Of a stretch of 50,472 bases of DNA, positions 28,654 to 37,218 are shown one piece after another; position 1 is the first letter of the stretch, and each line of letters opens with the position of its first letter. The DNA comes from an uncultured Lachnospiraceae bacterium (GTDB lineage: Bacteria; Bacillota; Clostridia; Lachnospirales; Lachnospiraceae). The notes below the pieces were generated by a model. It was not told the DNA's origin, ran no database searches, and saw only the letters and a list, made by a program, of their open reading frames with translations. Position numbers and translations under genes: made by a program. Location of the stretch: positions 1-50,472 of the forward strand of contig CATJPU010000338.1 in assembly GCA_949742505.1 (NCBI GenBank), read 5' to 3'.

Positions 28654-29214
28654 CTACCGCTTAAACCCCCGCTTCCTCTTATTCTTCATCACAATCCTGC
28701 GGATATAAGCAAAAGTCTCTTCCTCTCCCCTCTCCGCAAGCATCTTCAGCAAATGATGCAGAAGCGCCGCCGTATCTTTATGTACCATATTGCCAAGTCT
28801 TGCCGCTCCTTGCTCATAATATTCCAGCGGATGACAATCCCGGTAATTCTCTTTCTGATAAGTCTTAGAAGCGGCCACCCGGTCCATAAACATCTCAATC
28901 ACATACTTTGTCGGCATCTTCGTGCCGGCGAGAAGCCGTTCTTTCTCCGCAGTGTAATCAATCCAGTATTCATAGTGGTGCTTATTGCGCCCCTTGTGAT
29001 GAAGCCATGCCGTAGACACTCCTGTGGCCTCCCGCTCTGCGTTATTGGGACTCCTGTTCCCCTGATAATATTTGCATCCAACCAGAAACTCCGAAGGAGA
29101 ATACTTGGACAGGTCATGGAGAAGTCCCTGCTTATACAGGCCCACTTCAAAACAGCCTTTCATGACCAGTAATTTGTGATGATTAATCGTCCGCAAATGT
29201 TCCAACGCCTTCAT
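28654..29214 (-). CDS. DUF5662-like protein
   Basis: HKLLVMKGCFEVGLYKQGLLHDLSKYSPSEFLVGCKYYQGNRSPNNAEREATGVSTAWLHHKGRNKHHYEYW. Confidence 0.85.
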   Translation of the reverse strand: MKALEHLRTINHHKLLVMKGCFEVGLYKQGLLHDLSKYSPSEFLVGCKYYQGNRSPNNAEREATGVSTAWLHHKGRNKHHYEYWIDYTAEKERLLAGTKMPTKYVIEMFMDRVAASKTYQKENYRDCHPLEYYEQGAARLGNMVHKDTAALLHHLLKMLAERGEEETFAYIRRIVMKNKRKRGFKR

Positions 29215-29237
29215 ACTACTACCTCTTTTCTCTTATT

Positions 29238-29308
29238 CCTTATGAAACGGCCGCATGGCCATTAGGGATGCCCGGAGGGTATACCTTATGAAACGGCCGC
29301 ATGACCAT
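29238..29308. repeat. Short tandem duplication (CCTTATGAAACGGCCGCATG(G/A)CCAT), two copies at 46-bp period
   Basis: Copies at 29238-29262 and 29284-29308. Confidence 0.85.
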
Positions 29309-29334
29309 AATGGGGTACCCACTGCCGCGAATTA

Positions 29335-30012
29335 TCACATATATATATACGCCAGAAAATGTAATAGCAACAAATGCAGCGGATAAAAAACATAGAAAAA
29401 ATACTTCATACTCCGCCCTTTCTGCCCGTTATACAAAGCAACAGGCAGCATCGCCAGAGCTCCTACCGTCTGAATTCTGCTGGGCCACAGGAAATTCCAT
29501 GCAGCTCCCGCAAGATACTGCGCCGCCTTCTTCTCCCTTGTCATCCAGAAAATGGCAATCAGTAGAATCCCTCTGAATCCATAATCTGAATGCATAAATT
29601 CAGCCGCCCACATAGCAAGAATCATAATCCCGGCTCTGGTAATGATTTCTCTCTCCCTGTCAAGTAACCACAGCATTCCAAGTCCGATAAATAAGGTTAC
29701 AAATACATTCTGCTTCTCCGGATACCACAAAGACTGATGAAAAGCCAAATCAAAAGGAATCTCTGAAACAATTACAAAGATGCCAAGCCTTGCTATATAC
29801 TTTGCCGCATTCCTCGTATGATAATATCCCTCCACCAGCAAAAAGCAAAAGATCGGAAACGCCAATCTCCCCACATAGCGAAGCCACACTGCCTCAGGAT
29901 AAATGATTACGCCCATATGATCAATCAGCATTGATATAATTGCCAGAACTTTCAACTGAAATGTCGTAAGTCCCGCTTTTCTTTCTATTACATTTTCCAT
30001 CGTACTATCCAT
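29335..30012 (-). CDS. TraX family membrane protein
   Basis: TTFQLKVLAIISMLIDHMGVIIYPEAVWLRYVGRLAFPIFCFLLVEGYYHTRNAAKYIARLGIFVIVSEIPFDLAF. Confidence 0.9.
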   Translation of the reverse strand: MDSTMENVIERKAGLTTFQLKVLAIISMLIDHMGVIIYPEAVWLRYVGRLAFPIFCFLLVEGYYHTRNAAKYIARLGIFVIVSEIPFDLAFHQSLWYPEKQNVFVTLFIGLGMLWLLDREREIITRAGIMILAMWAAEFMHSDYGFRGILLIAIFWMTREKKAAQYLAGAAWNFLWPSRIQTVGALAMLPVALYNGQKGRSMKYFFYVFYPLHLLLLHFLAYIYM

Positions 30013-31832
30013 TACCTGCCTGCCAGAATCAAAATTGTGCGCTCTGCCACAACAGTCTCATGCTGATTCTCAAGAAGCTCCGGCTCCTTAAGAACCCCCT
30101 CCCTCGTAGAAACAATCATATACCACTTTCTCTTGCCGGAAAGAGCCGGCAAAGCAAAACTGTGCTCCAGCCAGTGCATATTATAAATGACAAAATAATC
30201 CCCATCTCCTACGGCCGCGCCGCTGTAATATACTCCAAGCTGCCGGCTGCTAAATTCGTCCGGCGTCCGCCATGCATATTCCCCATGATAAGAGACGTCT
30301 GGAACCCCGCACCGTACAGAGTCTAATCCCCGCAAAGGCTCCTCCTGCATAAACACCGGGTGGGACTTGCGCAGCGCAATCAATTCCTTTATCAGTTCAA
30401 AGGTCTCTGGCTGTTTCTTTAATTTGCTCCAGTCCAGCCAGGAAGTAGTATTATCCTGACAATAAACATTATTATTTCCCTTCTGGGTATTCCCGAACTC
30501 ATCTCCCGCCAGAAGACAAGGCGTTCCCTGCGCAAATAACAACAACAGAAAGGCATTGCATATCTGGTTCTTTCTCAGTTCATTGACAGCCTTTTTCCGG
30601 CTCGGTCCCTCAGCTCCACAGTTCCAGCTATAATTACAGTCCGGACCGTCCTGATTATTTTCTCCATTCGCCTCATTATGCTTACTGTCGTAAGAAACCA
30701 AATCATTTAGGGTAAATCCATTCTGACTGGTGATATAATTATAAGTATCCTTCGTATGATGATTCAGCCAGTAAATTACTCCTCTCACCATGCCTTCGTC
30801 TCCTTTTAGGAATCTGCGCATCGTGTTCTGAAAATCCTCTCTGTGTACAAGAATCTTCGTCTTTTTCAGTATCGGATCAGTATAGATTATATCCATCGGA
30901 GCAACTCCGGGATTTAAAATAAATCCGTCTATATGGTATTCCATCCTATAATACCGAAGGCATTCTTCCATCATTTGCTTTGATGCTCCGCTGTCGAAAG
31001 GCATCTCCAGTATTACTTCAATCCCCGCCTTATGGCAGGATTTTACCATATCTTTCAGTTCATTTACCGCATTTTTTGACGCGGCATAACTCTTCTTAGG
31101 CGCAAAGTAATAGCCTGGACCATATCCCCAATAATTAATCACTGTTCTCGTATACTCATCAAATTCATAAACCGGCATACAATGAATCTGATTAATGCCA
31201 AGTTCCGTCAGGTATGGAAGCTTCTCCACAATTCCCTGAAATGTCCCCTTATGTTTCACTTTAGATGTGGAATGCTTTGTAAATCCCCTTACATGCAGAC
31301 TATAGGCAACTACCTGATTCATAGGAATATTTAAGGGCTCGTCCCCTTCCCAGTCATACTTCTCCCACACAAGTTCTCCCCGCCGCTTTGCCATCTCTCT
31401 GCCAGTACTTATCTCTCCCGGAAAACCTTCCCTCTGCACTCCATACGAAGCCCCGGCAGACTTGTCACATCTCATCTCTTCGACAGACGCCGGCTTCTCT
31501 GCTCCATGAGCCCCCTCTGCCGGCAGATTCTTCTGTTCTCCGCGGCATCTGACCTTTGTAAGTCGCTTTGTATAAGGGTCCACATAATCCTTACCGTCAA
31601 CCCGATAGAGATACTCGCAAGGCTTATCGCCTATATCTTCCACTCCCACGCAGCGCACTTCTCCCACTGCCGTCTCCTCTGTAAGTTCACATGAAAAAAC
31701 AGGGTCCTCCCCCTTCCTATGGTATAACAGGAGCTCGCATGCCTTCCCCTGCGGGATTGCAACCGCGAAATTCAACCCTTTATCTGTTCCTGTTACTCCA
31801 AGAGGTAATGGTGTTCCCTGTGTCTGCTTCAT
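30012..31832 (-). CDS. GH13 isoamylase/GlgX-like protein, predicted catalytically inactive
   Basis: SLHVRGFTKHSTS...GTFQGIVEKLPYLTELGINQIHCMPVYEF; NGFTLNDLVSYDSKHNEANGENNQDGPDCNYSWNCGAEG; QGTPCLLAGDEFGNTQKGNNNVYCQDN: isoamylase scaffold is clear, catalytic residues are replaced (see findings). Confidence 0.9.
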   Translation of the reverse strand: MKQTQGTPLPLGVTGTDKGLNFAVAIPQGKACELLLYHRKGEDPVFSCELTEETAVGEVRCVGVEDIGDKPCEYLYRVDGKDYVDPYTKRLTKVRCRGEQKNLPAEGAHGAEKPASVEEMRCDKSAGASYGVQREGFPGEISTGREMAKRRGELVWEKYDWEGDEPLNIPMNQVVAYSLHVRGFTKHSTSKVKHKGTFQGIVEKLPYLTELGINQIHCMPVYEFDEYTRTVINYWGYGPGYYFAPKKSYAASKNAVNELKDMVKSCHKAGIEVILEMPFDSGASKQMMEECLRYYRMEYHIDGFILNPGVAPMDIIYTDPILKKTKILVHREDFQNTMRRFLKGDEGMVRGVIYWLNHHTKDTYNYITSQNGFTLNDLVSYDSKHNEANGENNQDGPDCNYSWNCGAEGPSRKKAVNELRKNQICNAFLLLLFAQGTPCLLAGDEFGNTQKGNNNVYCQDNTTSWLDWSKLKKQPETFELIKELIALRKSHPVFMQEEPLRGLDSVRCGVPDVSYHGEYAWRTPDEFSSRQLGVYYSGAAVGDGDYFVIYNMHWLEHSFALPALSGKRKWYMIVSTREGVLKEPELLENQHETVVAERTILILAGR

Positions 31833-31842
31833 ATGTTCCTCC

Positions 31843-32850
31843 TTACTGCCATCCGTCAGCTCCGTACATCTTCACATTATCACTGTTAATCATGAACACA
31901 TCTTCATAAATCTCTTCTTCGTATTCATCTCCGTCCAAAATCAAAATCCCGGTTTTGGCCGCTTCTTTTCCTATGCCAATCGGCGACTGGGCCGCCGTTC
32001 CGGCAATCTGTGTGTCCGGCTTCATAAGCTCCTTCTTAATATCTGGCGAGCCGTCCACGCCATAAATCATCACATCTTTTAGTCCCGCAAGATTCACTGC
32101 CGTAGTAGCTCCCACCGCAATCTGATCGTTGCCGCACATGATTACATCAATGTCCTTATGCTCCTTTAACATCTCCTGGGTAATCTCCAGCGCTTTCTGA
32201 AATTCCCCGTTGGTATCCGCCCTGTCTACAATCTCGAATCCCACTTCCGCAGAAGATATCGCTTTCTCAAATCCCGTGATTCTCTCATTAATAGAATTCT
32301 GGGTCGGACATTCCAGAATCAGTATCCTTCCGCCGTCCGGACATTTCTCCAGCAAATCCTCGCCGCAGATATATCCGGCGTTCTCATTATCCGAACCGAT
32401 ATATGCATCCACATATTCCATCTCTTTGACCTGAGTATCCACATTAATAATCTTTACTTCCGCTTCCCTCAGAGCCTCCAGGCTTTCGGTAATCTCCACC
32501 CAGTTCACCGGACAGATGAAAATCGCATCGATTCCCTCGTCTATCATCTCCATAATCTGCTCATTCTGAATGTTTGGATCACTCTCCGGATTCTTCGTAA
32601 TCAAAGTATATCCTTCCTTATCAAGAACCTCCTTAATCGCACTCTCCAGCGTAATAAAATAAGGATTCTCCATATCAATCGCGCTGAATCCAAACTTATA
32701 TCCCGTATCTTCTTCCTCTACTTCTGTCTCGGATTCCTCCTCTGACGAGGCTGCATTATCCTCCGGCGTTCCCACTGCTTTCTTACAGCCATACAAGGCC
32801 AGAATACCTATAAGCAAAACAGCAATCACAATCAATGCTTTCTTTTTCAT
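31843..32850 (-). CDS. Sugar ABC transporter substrate-binding lipoprotein (RbsB-like, periplasmic-binding type I)
   Basis: ATG at 32850 (MKKKALIVIAVLLIGILALYGCKK, lipobox); FSAIDMENPYFITLESAIKEVLDKEGYTLITKNPESDPNIQNEQIMEMIDEGIDAIFICPVN. Confidence 0.92.
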   Translation of the reverse strand: MKKKALIVIAVLLIGILALYGCKKAVGTPEDNAASSEEESETEVEEEDTGYKFGFSAIDMENPYFITLESAIKEVLDKEGYTLITKNPESDPNIQNEQIMEMIDEGIDAIFICPVNWVEITESLEALREAEVKIINVDTQVKEMEYVDAYIGSDNENAGYICGEDLLEKCPDGGRILILECPTQNSINERITGFEKAISSAEVGFEIVDRADTNGEFQKALEITQEMLKEHKDIDVIMCGNDQIAVGATTAVNLAGLKDVMIYGVDGSPDIKKELMKPDTQIAGTAAQSPIGIGKEAAKTGILILDGDEYEEEIYEDVFMINSDNVKMYGADGWQ

Positions 32851-32952
32851 AGTTCCTTCCTCCCTGTGCATACACATCTATTCTACAACATTTTAAAGTG
32901 TTTGACCAGAAAAAAATATTACTTGCCTTTTCAAAGGGTCTCTGCTAAAGTA

Positions 32953-33013
32953 GTTACAGTCCACACATTGCCGGCGGACGTAGATCGAAGCAGGCGAATG
33001 TGTGCGTAGTAAC
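32953..33013 (+). ncRNA. Candidate structured 5' leader upstream of the DUF1292 gene
   Basis: GTTAC/GTAAC outer pairing, perfect CACACATT/AATGTGTG stem, inner GCC/GGC, just downstream of TTGCCT-N17-TAAAGT promoter-like sequence. Confidence 0.45.
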
Positions 33014-33043
33014 CTAAAGTAAAAGTCAAAAGGAGAACCGTTT

Positions 33044-33316
33044 ATGGAGAATTTAGGCACTGTAACCCTGACTCTGGATAACGACAAAGAACTGGAATGC
33101 GAAATCCTCACCATCTATACAGCCGCAGGCAGAGACTATATCGCCCTTGCGCCCATGGATGAATCTTTGGACGGTATCGTCTATCTCTACCGCTATATTG
33201 ACCGGGGAGAAGAGGAACCGGAACTTGAACTCATTGAGGAAAACGAAGAATATGAGATTGCCTCAGACGGCTTTGACGAATGGCTGGATACCATGGAATT
33301 TGCGGAATTGGACTAG
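33044..33316 (+). CDS. DUF1292 domain-containing protein
   Basis: VTLTLDNDKELECEILTIYTAAGRDYIALAPMD...GIVYLYRY...EEYEIASDGFDEWLD; RBS AGGAG. Confidence 0.9.
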   Translation: MENLGTVTLTLDNDKELECEILTIYTAAGRDYIALAPMDESLDGIVYLYRYIDRGEEEPELELIEENEEYEIASDGFDEWLDTMEFAELD

Positions 33317-33330
33317 AGCGTGTTTGAAAA
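33315..33330 (+). repeat. 16-bp dispersed repeat AGAGCGTGTTTGAAAA
   Basis: Exact inverted copy at 24311-24326; 15/16 match at 156-171. Confidence 0.5.
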
Positions 33331-33365
33331 TTCTGCACTCGCTATCTGCACCAAATGAAGCGCTA

Positions 33366-35213
33366 TCACTGCTTCCGGCCGGCAAGCAAATCACTGACAA
33401 AACGGGAAGGAGACGCCTCTTTGCCGTTTTTTGTTTTCACATAACTGATTATCAGCTCTCTTTTCGCCCGGGTCATCGCCACATAGAACATTCTCCGCTC
33501 TTCCTCAATCTCAGCATCCAGCTTTGCTTTCTTATAGGGAATCACGCCCTCATTGCTCTGGATAATAAAAACAGTATCAAATTCCAGTCCTTTCGCCCCA
33601 TGCATCGTCATCAGACAGACGCCTTCCCGGTTTTTTGCCCTTCTGTCTTTTCGTTCCTTCAGCGTTCTCCCATATTCCTCTATATAGGCAAGCCATTCCG
33701 AAACAGAGGCAAATTCCTTCGCCCGCTCTTCCACTTCTGCCAGCAGCGAAAACAACTCATCAACGCTAATCTTCCTCGCCGCCGCATATTCCTTCAAATA
33801 ATCATCATAGCCTATATGCCGGCGAATATACTGGACAGAGGCATAAGGCGTCTGCCCGGTTAACATCTTAATATCCCACTCAAACTGGTCAATCCTGTCT
33901 AACATCCAGTCTTTATCCATATAAAACCGTCTCAAGTCTTCAAAAGACACCTGCGCCTCTTCTAAGCTCTCCCTGCTGATATATCGTTTCGGTGCGTTCA
34001 TCACATCCAGAAATACTCTTCTGCTCCGGTCGCCTTCCGCTATCCTTACATAGCTAAGAAGCTTTCTCACAACAAAATGCTCATAAATATTCTGCACCTG
34101 TTCCCTGGCCTGAAATGGTATCTGGTTCTCCACAAGGAGTTCTATCAGCACTCTCGCATCATTCCCAGTCCGGTACAATACTGCCATCTGACGGTAATCC
34201 AGTCCCTTTCCATTCAGTTCCTTCACCTTCTGAATCAGATACCGGCCCTCCTCCGGGGAGTCCTTTACCTCCTGCACGTGAACGCAGGCTCCCTTCTCAT
34301 TCTCTGTGGAGAGATTCTTCTCATACCTCCGGCTGTTACAGCCAATCACCTTCAGCGCACCGTTCACAATATTCTTACTGGAGCGGTAATTCACTCCCAG
34401 AAGAAGCTTTCTGGTATCCGGGTAATCATCCCCGAATCCCAGCATAATCTCTGGACTGGCGCCCCGGAACCGGTAAATAGACTGATCATCATCTCCCACA
34501 ACAAACAGATTATTCTCCGGCAGAGCAAGCAAACGAATCACCTCATACTGAATCCGGTTCACATCCTGAAATTCGTCAATCAGAATAAAACGAAACCGCT
34601 CCTGCCACTGATTTAAAATGTCCTCCCGGCGCCGGAACAAATCATAACAAAGCAGCAGCATATCGTCAAAATCAATCTTGCGCAGCGCTTTGCGCCGCTT
34701 CTCATATGCTTTAAAAATCCTTCCAAACACCGCCCCATGACGGGCGGATTCATACCTGCCAACCGGGATTCCCCTGTTCTTCACCGTACTAATCTCGGTA
34801 ATCAAATCCTGCAGTTCTTCTCTCTCATCCATGGTCTCCAGCTCATATCCCAGCTCCGGGGAAGATACAATCTCACGCAGCATCTGAAACTTCTCTTCTT
34901 CCGTCAGAATATTCTCCGAGCCTAAGCGGTAAGCCCATTTTAAAATCCCAAAATATACGCCATGGAAGGTTCCGAATGTCACCGGAAGGCTCCTGCCCTC
35001 CATCAGCGCCTGAAACCGCTTCTGCATTTCATAGGAAGCCGCCCGGGTAAAAGTAATGACCAGAATCTGCTCTGGCCTTACTTTATAATGCTCTATTAAA
35101 TAACAAACCCTCTTCGCAATGGTAAAGGTCTTCCCGGAACCCGGCCCTGCAAGCACCATGCAGGGACCCTTAAAATGCCGGATTGCCTCCTCCTGCACCT
35201 GATTCGGCCGCAT
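33366..35213 (-). CDS. UvrD/PcrA-like ATP-dependent DNA helicase
   Basis: ATG at 35213 (MRPNQVQEEAI); VLAGPGSGKTFTIAKRV (Walker A), LIDEFQDVNRIQYEVIRLLA, GDDDQSIYRFRGA, TMHGAKGLEFDTVFI, RRMFYVAMTRAKREL. Confidence 0.95.
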   Translation of the reverse strand: MRPNQVQEEAIRHFKGPCMVLAGPGSGKTFTIAKRVCYLIEHYKVRPEQILVITFTRAASYEMQKRFQALMEGRSLPVTFGTFHGVYFGILKWAYRLGSENILTEEEKFQMLREIVSSPELGYELETMDEREELQDLITEISTVKNRGIPVGRYESARHGAVFGRIFKAYEKRRKALRKIDFDDMLLLCYDLFRRREDILNQWQERFRFILIDEFQDVNRIQYEVIRLLALPENNLFVVGDDDQSIYRFRGASPEIMLGFGDDYPDTRKLLLGVNYRSSKNIVNGALKVIGCNSRRYEKNLSTENEKGACVHVQEVKDSPEEGRYLIQKVKELNGKGLDYRQMAVLYRTGNDARVLIELLVENQIPFQAREQVQNIYEHFVVRKLLSYVRIAEGDRSRRVFLDVMNAPKRYISRESLEEAQVSFEDLRRFYMDKDWMLDRIDQFEWDIKMLTGQTPYASVQYIRRHIGYDDYLKEYAAARKISVDELFSLLAEVEERAKEFASVSEWLAYIEEYGRTLKERKDRRAKNREGVCLMTMHGAKGLEFDTVFIIQSNEGVIPYKKAKLDAEIEEERRMFYVAMTRAKRELIISYVKTKNGKEASPSRFVSDLLAGRKQ

Positions 35214-35217
35214 GAAA

Positions 35218-36678
35218 CTACCTCGCTTCCAACTTTCTGATTCCGGCGCGAATCCGGGCAAGTGATTCCTCTTTCCCCAGCACATCCATAATCTCCGTTG
35301 CTCCTCCCGGCGTATTCTGCCTGCCGGAGACAGCCGTACGAATCGGCCACATCACATATCCAATCTTCTTCCCTGTCTCTCCCGCATACTGCTTCAAAGT
35401 CTCAAACAGCGCGTCGTTGCCAAAATCATTCTGCTGCTCCAGGACAGGAAGCACACTCTTAAGAAGCTCCAAAGAATTCTCCTCGTTCGTCTTCATCTTC
35501 TTATGACAGTACATAGCCGTATCATATTCCGGCACTGCCTCAAAGAAATCAATCTGCTCCCTGATATCCAAGAATGTCTCAATACGGGTCTTAATCAGCC
35601 CCGCAATCTTATGCAGATCATACTTATCCCCGACAACTTCCTCTATATACGGCTTCGCAAGCGCGAAGAACTTCTCTTCCTCCATCGCCTTTAAATATTC
35701 GCCGTTCATCCACCGCAGCTTCATCACGTCAAATACCGCCGGAGACTTACTCATATGCCGGTAATCGAATGCCCTCACCAGTTCCTCCAGAGAGAAAATC
35801 TCCCTGTTATCCTCCGGACACCATCCCAACAGAGCCACATAATTCACAATGGCCTCAGAGACAAATCCCTGCTCCAGCAAATCCTCATAAGAAGAATGGC
35901 CGCACCGCTTACTCAGCTTCTTATGCGTCTCGTCCGTAATCAGCGGACAGTGAACATAAGTTGGAACCTCCCATCCGAAAGCCTCATAGAGCCGGTTGTA
36001 CTTGGGCGCTGAAGACAGATACTCATTGCCTCTCACCACATGGGTGATTCCCATCAGATGATCGTCCACCACATTGGCAAAATTATAGGTCGGATATCCG
36101 TCCGATTTAATCAGAATCATATCGTCTAACTCTGCATTCGGCACCGTAATATCCCCGTAAATATCATCGTGGAAAGTGGTCGTCCCTTCTGACGGTATAT
36201 TGATACGGATGACATAAGGCTTCCCCGCGTCCAGATTCGCCTGAATCTCCTCCTTACTCAGATGCAGACAGTGCTTGTCATATACCACAATCTCCGTTCC
36301 CGACTCAGACACCTTACTCCGAAGCGATTCCAGCCTCTCCTTATCGCAGAAGCAATAGTAAGCGTCTCCCTGCTCAATCAGCTGCTTTGCATACTTTAAA
36401 TAAAGCCCGGAAGCATTCCGCTCGCTCTGCACATAAGGTCCCACGCCTCCGTCCTTATCCGGCCCCTCGTCGTGAACCAGCCCGGTTTTCTCTAAAGTCC
36501 TGTAAATAATCTCAAGAGCTCCTTCTACAAACCGCTCCTGGTCCGTATCCTCAATACGCAGCATAAAATCTCCGTCCTCATGCTTCGCAATCAGATACGC
36601 ATACAACGCAGTCCTCAAGTTCCCCACATGCATCCTGCCCGTAGGGCTCGGTGCAAATCTCGTTCTAACTTTACTCAT
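35218..36678 (-). CDS. gltX: Glutamate-tRNA ligase
   Basis: [55 protein letters not shown]. Confidence 0.97.
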   Translation of the reverse strand: MSKVRTRFAPSPTGRMHVGNLRTALYAYLIAKHEDGDFMLRIEDTDQERFVEGALEIIYRTLEKTGLVHDEGPDKDGGVGPYVQSERNASGLYLKYAKQLIEQGDAYYCFCDKERLESLRSKVSESGTEIVVYDKHCLHLSKEEIQANLDAGKPYVIRINIPSEGTTTFHDDIYGDITVPNAELDDMILIKSDGYPTYNFANVVDDHLMGITHVVRGNEYLSSAPKYNRLYEAFGWEVPTYVHCPLITDETHKKLSKRCGHSSYEDLLEQGFVSEAIVNYVALLGWCPEDNREIFSLEELVRAFDYRHMSKSPAVFDVMKLRWMNGEYLKAMEEEKFFALAKPYIEEVVGDKYDLHKIAGLIKTRIETFLDIREQIDFFEAVPEYDTAMYCHKKMKTNEENSLELLKSVLPVLEQQNDFGNDALFETLKQYAGETGKKIGYVMWPIRTAVSGRQNTPGGATEIMDVLGKEESLARIRAGIRKLEAR

Positions 36679-36759
36679 CTTATATCCCCGTTTCTTTCAT
36701 TTTGCATACATTTCTTTACATAATACTATCAGATTCTCCATATCCAGTCAACAAAAAAT

Positions 36760-37218
36760 TTATTTCTTTGCCTTCCTTCCTCTCCAGTAGTCCAATCCAA
36801 ATACTTCCCTTGGAATTGATACCGCCGATACAATCCCCAGCACAATTCCAAATGCGACTTTAATGGCAAGGAATCCGCTCTGTCCGGCTTCCCTGGTCTC
36901 CCCAATCACTAAATCATAAGCCATATAATACACGCTGGCTCCCGGTATCAGAGGGAAAATACCCGGTATCAGAAACATGGTAATCGGACATTTCATCCGC
37001 ACCGTAAGTACTCTCGAAATCAGCACCACTGTCAGGGATGCAAAAAAAGACGCCATCGCCGGAGAAGTAGGCTTCAACGAGGCACAATACACCAGCCACG
37101 CCAGGGTCCCGATAATCCCGCAGCTTACATAAAACCGTTTCGGAACATTGAACATAACAGCAAAAGCAACGGTACCAAGACAGGGACAGATTACATTTAC
37201 AACAATCCAGTTAAGCAT
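36760..37218 (-). CDS. Threonine/serine exporter family, C-terminal-type subunit (DUF3815-like)
   Basis: MFNVPKRFYVSCGIIGTLAWLVYCASL...FLIPGIFPLIPGASVYYMAYDLVIGE. Confidence 0.88.
   Translation of the reverse strand: MLNWIVVNVICPCLGTVAFAVMFNVPKRFYVSCGIIGTLAWLVYCASLKPTSPAMASFFASLTVVLISRVLTVRMKCPITMFLIPGIFPLIPGASVYYMAYDLVIGETREAGQSGFLAIKVAFGIVLGIVSAVSIPREVFGLDYWRGRKAKK

Noticed and set aside
33147-33863. Plus-strand 238-aa ORF
   Set aside because: Overlaps DUF1292 in another frame and is antisense to the helicase gene.
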